Source: Vespula vulgaris
Lineage: Eukaryota > Arthropoda > Insecta > Hymenoptera > Vespidae
Assembly (NCBI RefSeq): GCF_905475345.1
Contig: NC_066588.1
Coordinates: 10,046,501-10,110,500 of the forward strand
Reading direction: 5' to 3'
DNA length: 64,000 bases
Shown here: one piece after another, positions 25,251 to 37,200 of the stretch
Position numbering within the stretch: position 1 is the first letter of the stretch
How the letters are laid out: each line of letters starts with the position of its first letter
The notes under the pieces: model-generated
The model's database searches: none
Seen by the model: the letters and a program-made list of their open reading frames with translations, nothing else
What the model was told of the DNA's origin: nothing
Program-made: the position numbers and the translations under genes

Positions 25251-27150
25251 GACGAAAAAATTGGTAAATGAAAATTTTTTTTACCTTTGTTCCATTTAAA
25301 CCGTTATAACTCGGCTCCTATTGGTCCGATCTGGATGTAAAAAACATGTGCGTAGAGGGCGCGACGAGTCCTTTCCAATGACCGTGGTCTGGTTGCTCTT
25401 GGTGCTACAGTTTCGGAGAAAAAAAATGTTCAAGAAAAATTTTTTATACCTTTGTTCTTTTAAACCGTTATAACACGGCTCCCATTGGTCCAATCTGGAC
25501 GAAAAATATATGGGCGTAGAGGGCGCAACGAGCCATTTCCAATGAACCCGGTCCGGTTGCCCTAGGTGCTATCGTTTCGGAGAAAAAATTGTTAAATAAA
25601 AATATTTTTTTCCTTTGTTCCCTTTAAATCGTTATAACTCGGCTCCTAGTGGTCCGATCTGAACGAATAATATGGGCGTAGAGGGCGCGACGATCCCTTT
25701 CCAATGACACCGGTTCGGTTACTCTAGGTGCCGCCGTTTCGGAGAAAAAAATTCTTAAATAAAAATATTTTTTTCTTTGGTTCCCTTTAGACAGTTATAA
25801 CTCGGCTCCTATTGGTCCGATCTGGACGAATAATATGGGCATAGAGGCCGCGACGAGCCCGTTCCAATGACACCGGTTCGGTTACTCTAGGTGCCGCCGT
25901 TTCGGAGAAAAAAATTGTTAAAGAAAAATTTTTTTATCCTTTGTTCCCTTTAAACCGTTATAACTCGGCTCCTATTGGTCCGATCTGGACGAAAAAAATA
26001 TGGGCCTAGAGGGCGCGACGAGCCCTTTCCAATGACCTCGGTCCGGTTCTCGTAGGTGCTATAGTTTCGGATAAAAAAATTGTTAAAGAAAAATTTTTTT
26101 TTCCTTTGTTCCCTTTAAACCGTTATAACTCGGCTCCTACTTGTCCGATCTGGACGAAAAAATATTGGCGTAGAGGGCGCGACGATCCCTTCCCAATGAC
26201 CGTGGTCTGGTTACTCTAGGTGCTATAGTTTCGGAGAAAAAAATTGTTAAAAAAAAATTTTTTTTCCTTTGTTCCCTTTAAACAGTTATAACTCGGGTCC
26301 TATTGGTTCGATCTGGACGAAAAAATAGGTCGTAGAGGGCGCGAAGAATTCGTTCCAATGAACCCGGTCCGGTTGCTCTAGGTGCTATCGTTTCGGAGAA
26401 AAAATTGTTAAATAAAAATATTTTTTTCCTTTGTTCCCTTTGAACAGTTATAACTGGGCTCTTATTGCCCCGATCTGGACGAAAAAAATATTGTCGTAGA
26501 GGCGGCGAAGAACCCTTACCAATGACCCCGTTCCGGTTGCTCTAGGTGCTATAGTTTCGGAGAAAAAAAATGTTAAATAAAAATTTTTTTTCTTTGTTCC
26601 CTTTAAACAGTTATAACTCGGCTCCTATTGGTCCGATCTGGACGACTAATATGGGCGTAGAGGGCGCGACGAGCCCTTTCCGATGACCCCGTTACGGTTG
26701 CTCTAGGTGTTGTAGTTTCGGAGAAGAAAATTGTTAAAGAAAAATTTTTTTTCCATTGTTCCCTTTAAACCGTTATAACTCGGCTCCTATTGGTCCGATC
26801 TGGACGAAAAAAAAGGTTGTAGAGGGTGCGAAGAACCCGTTCCAATGACCCCGGTCCGGTTGCTCTAGGTGCTATCGTTTCGAAGAAAAAATTGTTAAAT
26901 AAAAATATTTTTTTCCTTTGTTCCCTTTAAATCGTTATAACTCGGCTCCTATTGGTCCGATCTGGACGAAAAAAATATGGTCGTAAAGGATGCGAAGAAC
27001 CCTTTCCAACGACCCCGGTCCGGTTGCTCTAGGTTCTATCGTTTCGGAGAAAAAATTGTTAAATAAAAATATTTCTTTCCTTTGTTACATTTAAACAGTT
27101 ATAACTCGGCTCCTATTGATCCGATCTGGACGAAAAAAAAGGTCGTAGAG
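25250..27150 (+). repeat. Segment P, second copy
   Basis: Partner of 21.9-23.2 kb at an offset of 3269 bp, then 3758 bp. The extra three-monomer stretch lies in the 25.95-26.5 kb region and includes a unit of the GGCTCTTATTGCCCCGATCTGG type related to the 8.6, 9.9 and 11.2 kb units. Satellite only. Confidence 0.78.
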
Positions 27151-28180
27151 GGCGCAAAGAACCCGTTCCAAAGACCCCTGTCCGGTTGCAATAGGTGATA
27201 TCGTTTCGGAGAAAAAATTGTTTAATAAAAATGTTTTTTTCCTTTGTTCCTTTTAAACCGTTATAACTTGGCTCCTATTGGTCCGACCTGGACGAAAAAA
27301 ATATGGTCCTAGAAGGTGTGAAGAACCCTTTCCAATGACCCCGGTCCGGTTGCTCTAGGTGCTACCGTGTCGGAGAAAAATATTCTTAAATAAAAATATT
27401 TTTTTCCTTTTTTCCTTTTAAACAGGTATAACTCGGCTCCTATTGGTCTGATCTGGACGAAAAAAATATGGGCGTAGAAGGCGCGAAGATCCCTTTCCAA
27501 TGACCCTGGTCCGGTTGCTCTTGGTGCTATAGTTTCGGAGAAAAAAATTCTTAAATAAAAATATTTTTTTCCTTTGTTCCCTTTAAACAGTTATAACTCG
27601 GCTCCTATTGGTCCGATCTGGATGCAAAAATCATGTGCGTAGAGGGCGCGACGAGTCCTTTCCAGTAACCCTTGTCCGGTTGCTCTTGGTGCTACAGTTT
27701 CGGAGAAAAAAAATGTTCAAGAAAAATATTTTTTTCCTTTGTTCCCTTTAAACAGTCATAACTCGGCTCCTATTGGTCCGATCTGGACGAATAATATTGT
27801 CGTAGAGGGCGCGAAGAACCCTTTCCAATGTCCCCGGTGAGGTTGCTCTAGGTGCTATAGTTTCGGAGGAAAAAATTGGTAAAAGAAAATTTTTTTTACC
27901 TTTGTTCCCTTTAAACCGTTATATCTCGGCTGCTATTGGTCCGATCTGGGCGAAAAAAATGTGGGCGTAGAGGGCGCGAAGAGCCCTTTCCAAAGACTCC
28001 TGTCCGATTGCTCTAGGTTTATAGTTTCGGAGAAAAAATTTGTTACAGAAAAATTTTTTTTTCCTTTGTTCCGTATAGACCGTTATAACTCGGCACCTCT
28101 TGGTCCGATATGGACGAATAATATAGGCGTAGAGGGCGCGACGAGCCCTTTCCGATGACCCCGTTACGGCTGATCTAGGT
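27150..28180 (+). repeat. Segment M1, second copy
   Basis: From about 27.46 kb this follows 13.22-13.95 kb at an offset of 14236 bp, with only scattered changes such as GTGGGCGTAG for ATGGGCGTAG at 27961. The stretch 27.15-27.46 kb is made of mixed units, including one CAGGTATAAC unit with TTCTTAAATAAA. Confidence 0.8.
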
Positions 28181-29659
28181 GCTATAGTTTCGGAGAAAAA
28201 ATAGGTAAATGAAAATTTTTTTTACCTTTGTTCCCTTTAAACCGTTATTACTCGGCTCATATTGGTCCGACCTGGATGCAAAAAACATGTGCGTAGAGGT
28301 CGCTACGAGTCCTTTCCAATGACCGTGTTCCGGTTGCTCTTGGTGCTACAGTTTCGGAGAAAAACAATGTTCAAGAAAAATTTCTTTTCCCTTTGTTCCC
28401 TTAAAATAGTTATAACACGGCTCCGGTTGGTCCTATCTGGACGAAAAAATATGGGCGTAGAGGGCGCGACGAGCCCTTTCCAATGACCCTGGTCCGGTTG
28501 CTCTAGGTGCTATAGTTTCGGACAAAAAAATTGTTAAAGAAAAATTTTTTTTCCTTTGTTCCCTTTAAACAGTTATATCTCGGCTCCTATTGGTTCGATC
28601 TGGACGAGAAAAAAGGTCGTGGAGGGCGCGAAGAACCCGTTCCAATGAACCAGGTCTGGTTGCTCTAGGTGCTATCGTTTCGGAGAAAAAATAGGTAAAT
28701 GAAAATTTTTTTTACCTTTGTTCCTTTAAACAGATATAACTCGGCTCCTATTGGTCCGATCTGGACGAAAGAAATTTGGTCGTAGAAAGCGCTACGAGCC
28801 CTTTCCAATGACCCTGGACCGGTTGCTCTAGGTGCTACTGTTTCGGAGAAAAAAATTGTTAAAGAAAAATTTTTTTTACCTTTGTTCGATTTAAACCGTT
28901 ATAATTCGGCTCCTATTGGTCCAATCTGGACGAAAAAAATATGGTCGTAGAGGGCGCGAAGAACCCATTCCAACGACCCCGGTGAGGTTGCTTTAGGTGC
29001 TTCCGTTTCGGAGAAAAAAATTGTTAAATAAAAATACTTTTTTCCTTTGTTCCCTTCAAACCGTTATAACTCAGCTCCTATTGGTCCGATCTGGACGAAA
29101 AAATATGGTCGTAGAGGGCGCGAAGAGCCCTTTCCAATGACCCCGGTATGGTTGCTGTACATGCTATAGTTTCGGAGAGAAAAATCGTTAAAGAAAAATT
29201 TTTTTTTCTTTGTTCCCTTTAAACCGTTATAACTCGGCTCCTATTGGTCCGATCTGGACGAAAAAATATGGGCGTAGAGGGTGCGGTGAGCCCTTTCGAA
29301 TGACCCCGGTCCGGTTGCTCTAGCTGCTATCGTTTCGAGGAAAAAATAATTAAATAAAAATATTTTTTTCCATTGTTCCTTTTAAACCGTTATAACTCGG
29401 CTCCTATTATCCGATCTGGACGAAAAAAATTTGGGCGTAGAAGGCGCGACGAGCCCTTTCCAATGACCCTGGTCCGGTTGCTCTAGGTGCTATAGTTTCG
29501 GACAAAAAAATTGTTAAAGAAAAATTTTTTTTCCTTTGTTCCCTTTAAACAGTTATATCTCGGCTCCTATTGGTTCGATCTGGACGAGAAAAAAGGTCGT
29601 GGAGGGCGCGAAGAACCCGTTCCAATGAACCAGGTCCAGTTGCACTAGGTGCTATCGTT
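28180..29659 (+). repeat. Duplicate Q, first copy (offset 2780 bp)
   Basis: Nine monomers are repeated at about 30.96-32.44 kb at a constant offset of 2780 bp, with very few differences seen. One example is GTCGTAGAAAGCGC at 28789 against CCTAGAAAGCGC in the partner. The match stops abruptly inside a monomer, at GCTATCGTTACGG here and GCTATCGTTTCGG in the partner. Confidence 0.87.
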
Positions 29660-30980
29660 ACGGAGAATCAAATTGTTAAAGAGAAATTTTTTTTCCATTG
29701 TTCCTTATAAACCGTTATATCTCGGCTGCTATTGGTCCGATCTGGACGAAAAAAATAAGGGCGTAGAGGGCGCGAAGAGCCCTTTCCAAAGACCCTTATC
29801 CGGTTGCTCTAGGTACTATAGATTCGGAGAAAAAAATTGTTAAAGAAAAATTTTTTTTCCTTTGTTCCTTTTATTGAGTTATAACTCGGCTCCTATTGAT
29901 CCGATCTGGACGAAGAAAAAGGTCGTAGAGGGCCCGAAGTACACGTTCCAATGACCCCGGTCCGGTTACTCTAGGTGCTACCGTTTCGGAGAAATAATTG
30001 ATAAATAAAAATATTTTTTTCCCTTGTTCCCTTTAAACCGTTATAACTCGGCTCCTATTGGTCCGATCTGGACGAACAAAATATGGTCCTAGAAGGTGTG
30101 AAGAACCCTTTCCAATGGCCCCCGTTCCGGTTGCTCTAGGTGCTGTCGTTTCGGAGAAGAAAATTGTTAAAGAAAAATTTTTTTTACCTTTGTTCCATTT
30201 AAACCGTTATATCTCGTCTGCTATTGGTCCGATCTGGACGAAAAAAATATGGGCGTAGAGGGCGCAAAGAGCCCTTTCCAAAGACTCCTGTCCGATTGCT
30301 CTAGGTTTATAGTTTCGGAGAAAAAATTTGTTAAAGAAAAATTTTTTTTTTCCTTTGTTCCTTATAAACCGTTATAACTCGGCTCCTCTTGGTACGATCT
30401 GGACGAAAAAATATGGTCGTAGAGGGCGCGAAGAACCCTTTCCAATGACCCCGGTCCGGTTACTCTAGGTGCTACCGTTTCGGAGAAAAAATTGATAAAT
30501 AAAAATATTTTTTTCCTTTGTTCCCTTTAAACCGTTATAACTCGGCTCCTTTTGGACCGATCTGGACGAAAAAAATATGGTCGTAGAGGGAGCGAAGAAC
30601 CCTTTCCAATGACCCCGGTATGGTTGCAGTACATGCTATAGTTTCGGAGAGAAAAATCGTTAAAGAAAAATTTTTTTTTCTTTGTTCCCTTTAATGCGTT
30701 ATAACTCGCCTCCTATTGGTCCGATCTGGACGAAAAAAATACGGTCGTAGAGGGTGCGAAGAAACCATCCCAATAACCCAGATGCGGATGCTCTAGGTGC
30801 TATCGTTTCGGAGAAAAAAATTGTTAAAGAAAAATTTTTTTTCCTTTGTTCCCTTTAAACAGTTATAACTCGGCTCCTATTGATCCGATCTGGACGAAAA
30901 AAAAGGTCGTGGAGGGCGCGAAGAACCCGTTCCAATGACCCAGGTACGGTTGCTCTAGGTGCTATCGTTTCGGAGAAAAA
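29658..30980 (+). repeat. Segment M2, third copy
   Basis: This fills the space between the two Q copies and follows 14.44-15.92 kb, first at an offset of 15217 bp and then at 15053 bp, so one monomer is missing relative to the first copy (the unit near 14.95-15.11 kb). The composite Q-M2-Q arrangement is a 2780-bp, 17-monomer step. Confidence 0.84.
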
Positions 30981-32439
30981 ATAGGTAAATGAAAATTTTT
31001 TTTACCTTTGTTCCCTTTAAACCGTTATTACTCGGCTCATGTTGGTCCGACCTGGATGCAAAAAACATGTGCGTAGAGGTCGCTACGAGTCCTTTCCAAT
31101 GACCGTGTTCCGGTTGCTCTTGGTGCTACAGTTTCGGAGAAAAACAATGTTCAAGAAAAATTTCTTTTCCCTTTGTTCCCTTAAAATAGTTATAACACGG
31201 CTCCGGTTGGTCCTATCTGGACGAAAAAATATGGGCGTAGAGGGCGCGACGAGCCCTTTCCAATGACCCTGGTCCGGTTGCTCTAGGTGCTATAGTTTCG
31301 GACAAAAAAATTGTTAAAGAAAAATTTTTTTTCCTTTGTTCCCTTTAAACAGTTATATCTCGGCTCCTATTGGTTCGATCTGGACGAGAAAAAAGGTCGT
31401 GGAGGGCGCGAAGAACCCGTTCCAATGAACCAGGTCTGGTTGCTCTAGGTGCTATCGTTTCGGAGAAAAAATAGGTAAATGAAAATTTTTTTTACCTTTG
31501 TTCCTTTAAACAGATATAACTCGGCTCCTATTGGTCCGATCTGGACGAAAGAAATTTGGTCCTAGAAAGCGCTACGAGCCCTTTCCAATGACCCTGGACC
31601 GGTTGCTCTAGGTGCTACTGTTTCGGAGAAAAAAATTGTTAAAGAAAAATTTTTTTTACCTTTGTTCGATTTAAACCGTTATAATTCGGCTCCTATTGGT
31701 CCAATCTGGACGAAAAAAATATGGTCGTAGAGGGCGCGAAGAACCCATTCCAATGACCCCGGTGAGGTTGCTTTAGGTGCTTCCGTTTCGGAGAAAAAAA
31801 TTGTTAAATAAAAATACTTTTTTCCTTTGTTCCCTTCAAACCGTTATAACTCAGCTCCTATTGGTCCGATCTGGACGAAAAAATATGGTCGTAGAGGGCG
31901 CGAAGAGCCCTTTCCAATGACCCCGGTATGGTTGCTGTACATGCTATAGTTTCGGAGAGAAAAATCGTTAAAGAAAAATTTTTTTTTCTTTGTTCCCTTT
32001 AAACCGTTATAACTCGGCTCCTATTGGTCCGATCTGGACGAAAAAATATGGGCGTAGAGGGTGCGGTGAGCCCTTTCGAATGACCCCGGTCCGGTTGCTC
32101 TAGCTGCTATCGTTTCGAGGAAAAAATAATTAAATAAAAATATTTTTTTCCATTGTTCCTTTTAAACCGTTATAACTCGGCTCCTATTATCCGATCTGGA
32201 CGAAAAAAATTTGGGCGTAGAAGGCGCGACGAGCCCTTTCCAATGACCCTGGTCCGGTTGCTCTAGGTGCTATAGTTTCGGACAAAAAAATTGTTAAAGA
32301 AAAATTTTTTTTCCTTTGTTCCCTTTAAACAGTTATATCTCGGCTCCTATTGGTTCGATCTGGACGAGAAAAAAGGTCGTGGAGGGCGCGAAGAACCCGT
32401 TCCAATGAACCAGGTCCAGTTGCACTAGGTGCTATCGTT
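30960..32439 (+). repeat. Duplicate Q, second copy
   Basis: Partner of 28.18-29.66 kb at an offset of 2780 bp. The few differences include GCTCATGTTGG for GCTCATATTGG (near 31035). The near identity over about 1.48 kb suggests a recent event compared with the older duplications around it. Confidence 0.87.
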
Positions 32440-34236
32440 TCGGAGAAAAAATTGTTAAATAAAAATATTTTGTTCCTTTGTTCCCTTCAAACCGTTATAA
32501 CTCAGCTCCTATTGGTCCGATCTGGACGAAAAAATATGGTCGTAGAGGGCGCGAAGAGCCCTTTCCAATGACCCCGGTATGGTTGCTGTACATGCTATAG
32601 TTTCGGAGAGAAAAATCGTAAAAGAAAAATTTTTTTTTCTTTGTTCCCTTTAAACCGTTATAACTCGGCTCCTATTGGTCCGATCTGGACGAAAAAAAAG
32701 GTCGTAGAGGGCGCGAAGAACCCGTTCCAATGAACCAGGTCCGGTTGCTCTAGATGCTATCGTCTCGGAGAAAAAATTGGTAAATAAAAATTTTTTTTAC
32801 CTTTGTTCCCTTTAAACCGTTATTACTCGGCTCATATTGGTCCTATCTGGATGCACAAAAACATGTGCGTAGAGGTCGCTACGAGTCCTTTCCAATGACC
32901 GTGTTCCGGTTGCTCTTGGTGCTACAGTTTCGGAGAAAAACAATGTTCAAGAAAAATTTCTTTTCCCTTTGGTCCCTTAAAACAGTTATAACACGGCTCC
33001 TATTGGTCCTATCTGGACGAAAAAATATGGGCGTAGAGGGCGCGACGAGTCCTTTCCAGTGACCCCGGTGTGGTTGCTATACATGCTATAGTTTCGGAAA
33101 AAAAAATTCGTTAAAAAGAAATTTTTTTTTCCCTTGTTCCCTTTAAACAGTTATAGCTCGGCACCTATTGGTCCGATCTGGACGAAAAAATATGGTCGTA
33201 GAGGGCGCAAAGAACCTTTTCCAATGACCCCTGTCCGGTTGCTCTAGGTGCTACCATTTCGGAGAACAAAATTGTTAAAGAAAAATTTTTTTTATCCTTT
33301 GTTCCCTATAATCCGTTATAACACGGCTCCTCTTGGTCCGATCTGGAGGAAAAAAGAAGGTCGTAGAGGGCGCGAAGAACCCGTTCCAATGACCCCGGTC
33401 CGGTTGCTCTAGGTGCTATAGTATCGGACGAAAAAATTTGTAAATGAAAATTTTTTTTACCTTTGTTCCATTTAAACCGTTATAACTGGGCTCATATTGG
33501 TCCGATCTGGATGTAAGAAACATGTGCGTAGAGGGCGCGACGAGTCCTTTCCAATTACCGTGGTCTGGTTGCTCTTGGTGCTACAGTTTCGGAGAAAAAA
33601 AATGTTCAAGAAAAATTTTTTTTACCTTTGTTCCTTTAAACCGTTATAACACGGCTCCTATTGCTCCAATCTGGACGAAAAATATATGGGCGTAGAAGGC
33701 GCGACGAGCCATTTCCAATGAACCCGGTCCGGTTGCTCTAGGTGCTATCGCTTCGGAGAAAAAATTGTTAAATAAAAATATTTTTTTCCTTTGTTCCCTT
33801 TAAACCGTTATAACTCGGCTGCTATTTGTCCGATCTGAACGAAAAAAATATGGTCGTAAAGGATGCGAAGAACCCTTTCCAACGACCCCGGTCCGGTTGC
33901 TCTAGGTGCTATAGTATCGGACGAAAAAATTTGTAAATGAAAATTATTTTTACCTTTGTTCCATTTAAACCGTTATAACTGGGCTCCTATTGGTCCGATC
34001 TGGATGTAAGAAACATGTGCGTAGAGGGCGCGACGAGTCCTTTCCAATTACCGTGGTCTGGTTGCTCTTGGTGCTACAGTTTCGGAGAAAAAAAATGTTC
34101 AAGAAAAATTTTTTTTACCTTTGTTCCTTTAAACCGTTATAACACGGCTCCTATTGCTCCCATCTGGACGAAAAATATATGGGCGTAGAAGGCGCGACGA
34201 GCCCTTTCCAACGACCCCGGTCCGGTTGCTCCAGGT
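32440..34236 (+). repeat. Mixed block with a 493-bp local duplication
   Basis: The stretch 32.64-33.35 kb follows 16.94-17.95 kb at offsets of 15702 and then 15369 bp, a loss of two monomers (333 bp). The tag GTATCGGACGAAAAAATTTG then occurs at 33421 and again at 33914, a 493-bp (three-monomer) local duplication, and a variant GTATAGGACG occurs at 39174. Satellite only. Confidence 0.8.
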
Positions 34237-34239
34237 GCT

Positions 34240-37200
34240 ATCGTTTCGGAGAAAAAATTGTTAAATAAAAATATTTTTTTCCTTTGTTTCCTTTAAATCG
34301 TTATAACTCGGCTCCTATTGGTCCGCTCTGAACGAAAAAAATATGGTCGTAAAGGATGCGAAGAACCCTTTCCAACGACCCCGGTCCGGTTGCTCTAGGC
34401 GCTGCAGTTTCGGAGAAAAAAATTCTTAAATAAATATATTTTTTTCCTTTTTTCCCTTTAAACAGGTATAACTCGGCTCCTATTGGTCCGATCTGGACGA
34501 AAAAAATATGGTTGCAGAGGGTGTGAAGAACCCTTTCCAATGACCCCGGTCCAGTTGCTCTAGGTGCTACCGTGTCGGAGAGAAATATTCTTAAATAAAA
34601 ATATTTTTTTCCTTTTTTCCCTTTAAACAGGTATAACTCGGCTCCTATTGGTCCCATCAGGACGAGAGATATTTGGGCGTAGAGGGCGCGATGAGCCCTT
34701 TCCAATGACTCTCGTCCGGTTGCTCTAGGTTCTATAGTTTCGGAGAAAAAAATTGTTAAAGAAAATTTTTTTTTTCCTTCGTTCCTTATAAACCGTTATA
34801 ACTCGGTTCCTCTTGGTCCGATCTGGACGAATAATATGGGCGTAGAGGGCGCGACGAGCCCTTTCCGATGACCCCGTTACGGTTGCTCTGGGTCCTATAG
34901 TTTCGGAGAAGAAAATTGTTAAAAAAAAATTTATTTTCCATTGTTCCCTTTAAACCGTTATGATTCGGCTCCTATTGGTCCAATCTGGACGAATGAAATA
35001 CGGTCGTAGAGGGCGCGAGGAACCCTTTCCAAATGACCCCGGTGGGGTAACTCTAGGTGCCGCCGTTTCGGAGAAAAAAATTGATAACTAAAAATATTTT
35101 TTCCTTTGTTCCCTTTAAACCGTTATAACTCGTCTCCTATTCGTCCGATCTGGACGAAAAAATATGGTCGTAGAGGGCTCGAAGAACCCTTTTCAATGAC
35201 CCTGGTCCGGTTGCTCTTGGTCCTGCAGTTTCGGAGAAAAAAAATGTTCAAGAAAAATTTTTTTTACCTTTGTTCCATTTAAGCCGTTATAACACGGCTC
35301 CTATTGTTCCGATCTGTACGAAAAAATATGGTCGTAGAGGGCGCAAAGAACCCTTTCCAATGACCCCGGTCCGCTTGCTCTAGGCGCTACAGTTTCGGAG
35401 AAAACAATTCTTAAATAAATATATTTTTTTCCTTTTTTCCCTTTAAACAGGTATAACTCGGCTGCTATTGGTCCGATCTGGACGATGAAAATATGGTTGC
35501 AGAGGGTGTGAAGAACCCTTTCCAATAACCCCGGTCCGGTTGCTTTAGGTGCTACCGTGTCGGAGAAAAATATTCTTAAATAAAAATATTTTTTTCCTTT
35601 TTTCCCTTTAAACAGGTATAACTCGGCTCCTATTGGTCCCATCTGGACGAGAGATATTTGGGCGTAGTGGGCGCGATGAGCCCTTTCCAATGACTCTCGT
35701 CCGGTTGCTCTAGGTGCTATAGTTTCGGAGAAAAAAATTGTTAAAAAAAAATTTTTTTTCCTTTGTTCCCTTTAAACAGTTATAACTCGGCTCCTATTGG
35801 TTCGATCTGGACGAAAAAAAAGGTCGTAGAGGGCGCGAAGAACCCGTTCCAATGAACACGGTCCGGTTGCTCTAGGTGCTATCGTTTCGGAGAAAAAATT
35901 GTTAAATATAAATATTTTTTTCCTTTGTTCCCTTTGAACAGTTATAACTGGGCTCTTATTGGCCCGATCTGGACGAAAAAAATATTGTCGTAGAGGCGGC
36001 GAAGAACCCTTACCAATGACCCCGGTCCGGTTGCTCTAGGCGCTATCGTTTCGGAGAAAAAATAATTAAATAAAAATATTTTTTTCCATTGTTCCCTTTA
36101 AACCGTTATAACTCGGCTTCTATTGGTCCGATCTGGACGAATATTATGGGCGTAGAGGGCGCGACGAGCCCTTTCCGATGACCCCGTTACGGTTCCTCTA
36201 GGTGCTATAGTTTCGGAGAAGAAAATTGTTAAAGAAAAATTTTTTTTCCATTGTTTCCTTTAAACCGTTATAATTCGGCTCCTGTTGGTCCAATCTGGAC
36301 GAAAAAAATAAGGTCGTAGAGGGCGCGAAGAACTATTTCCAGTGACCCCGGTGAGGTTGCTCTTGGTGCTTCCGTTTCGGAGAAAAAAATTGTTAAATGA
36401 AAATACTTTTTTCCTTTGTTCCCTTTAATCCGTTATTACTCGGCTCCTATTAGTCCGATCTAGATGCAAAAAACATGTGCGTAGAGGGCGCGACGAGTCC
36501 TTTTCAATGACCGTGGTCCGGTTGCTCTTGGTGCTACAGTTTCGGAGAAAAAAAAATGTTCAAGAAAAATTTTTTTTACTTTTGTTCCATTTAAACCGTT
36601 ATAACACGGCACCTATTGTTCCGATCTGGACGAAAAAAATTTTGGAGTAGAAGGCGCGACGATCCCTTTCCAATGACCCTGGTCCGGTTGCACTAGGTGC
36701 TATAGTTTCGGACAAAAAAATTGTTAAAGAAAAATTTTTTTTTCCTTTGTTCCCTTTAAACCGTTATAACTGGGCTCCTATTGGTCCGATCTGGACGAAA
36801 AAAATATGGGCGTAGAGGGCGCGACGAGCCCGTTCCAATAACCCCGGTCCGGTTCTCCTAGGTGCTATAGTTTCGGAGAAAAAAATTGTTAAAGAAAAAT
36901 TTTTTTTTCCTTTGTTCCCTTCAAACCGTTATAACTCGGTTCCTGTTTGTCCGATCTGGACGAAAAAAATATGGGCGTAGAGGGCGCGACGAGCCCTTTC
37001 CAACGACCCCGGTCGGGTTCTCCTAGGTGCTATAGTTTCGGAGAAAAAAATTGTTAAAGAAAAATTTTTTTTTCCTTTGTTCCCTTTAAACCGTTATAAC
37101 TCGGCTCCTGTTTGTCCGATCTGGACGAAAAAAATATGGGCGTAGAGGGCGCGACGAGCCATTTCCAATGAGCCCGGTCCGGTTCTCCTAGGTGCTATAC

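Noticed and set aside
34301..34705. Minus-strand open frame of 134 codons, recurring unchanged at 41687-42091 and 43980-44384
   Set aside because: It spans about 2.5 satellite monomers. As 164 is not a multiple of three, the frame shifts at each monomer and the product is the same unit read in different frames. It recurs because the DNA was recently duplicated. No domain and no gene context was seen.
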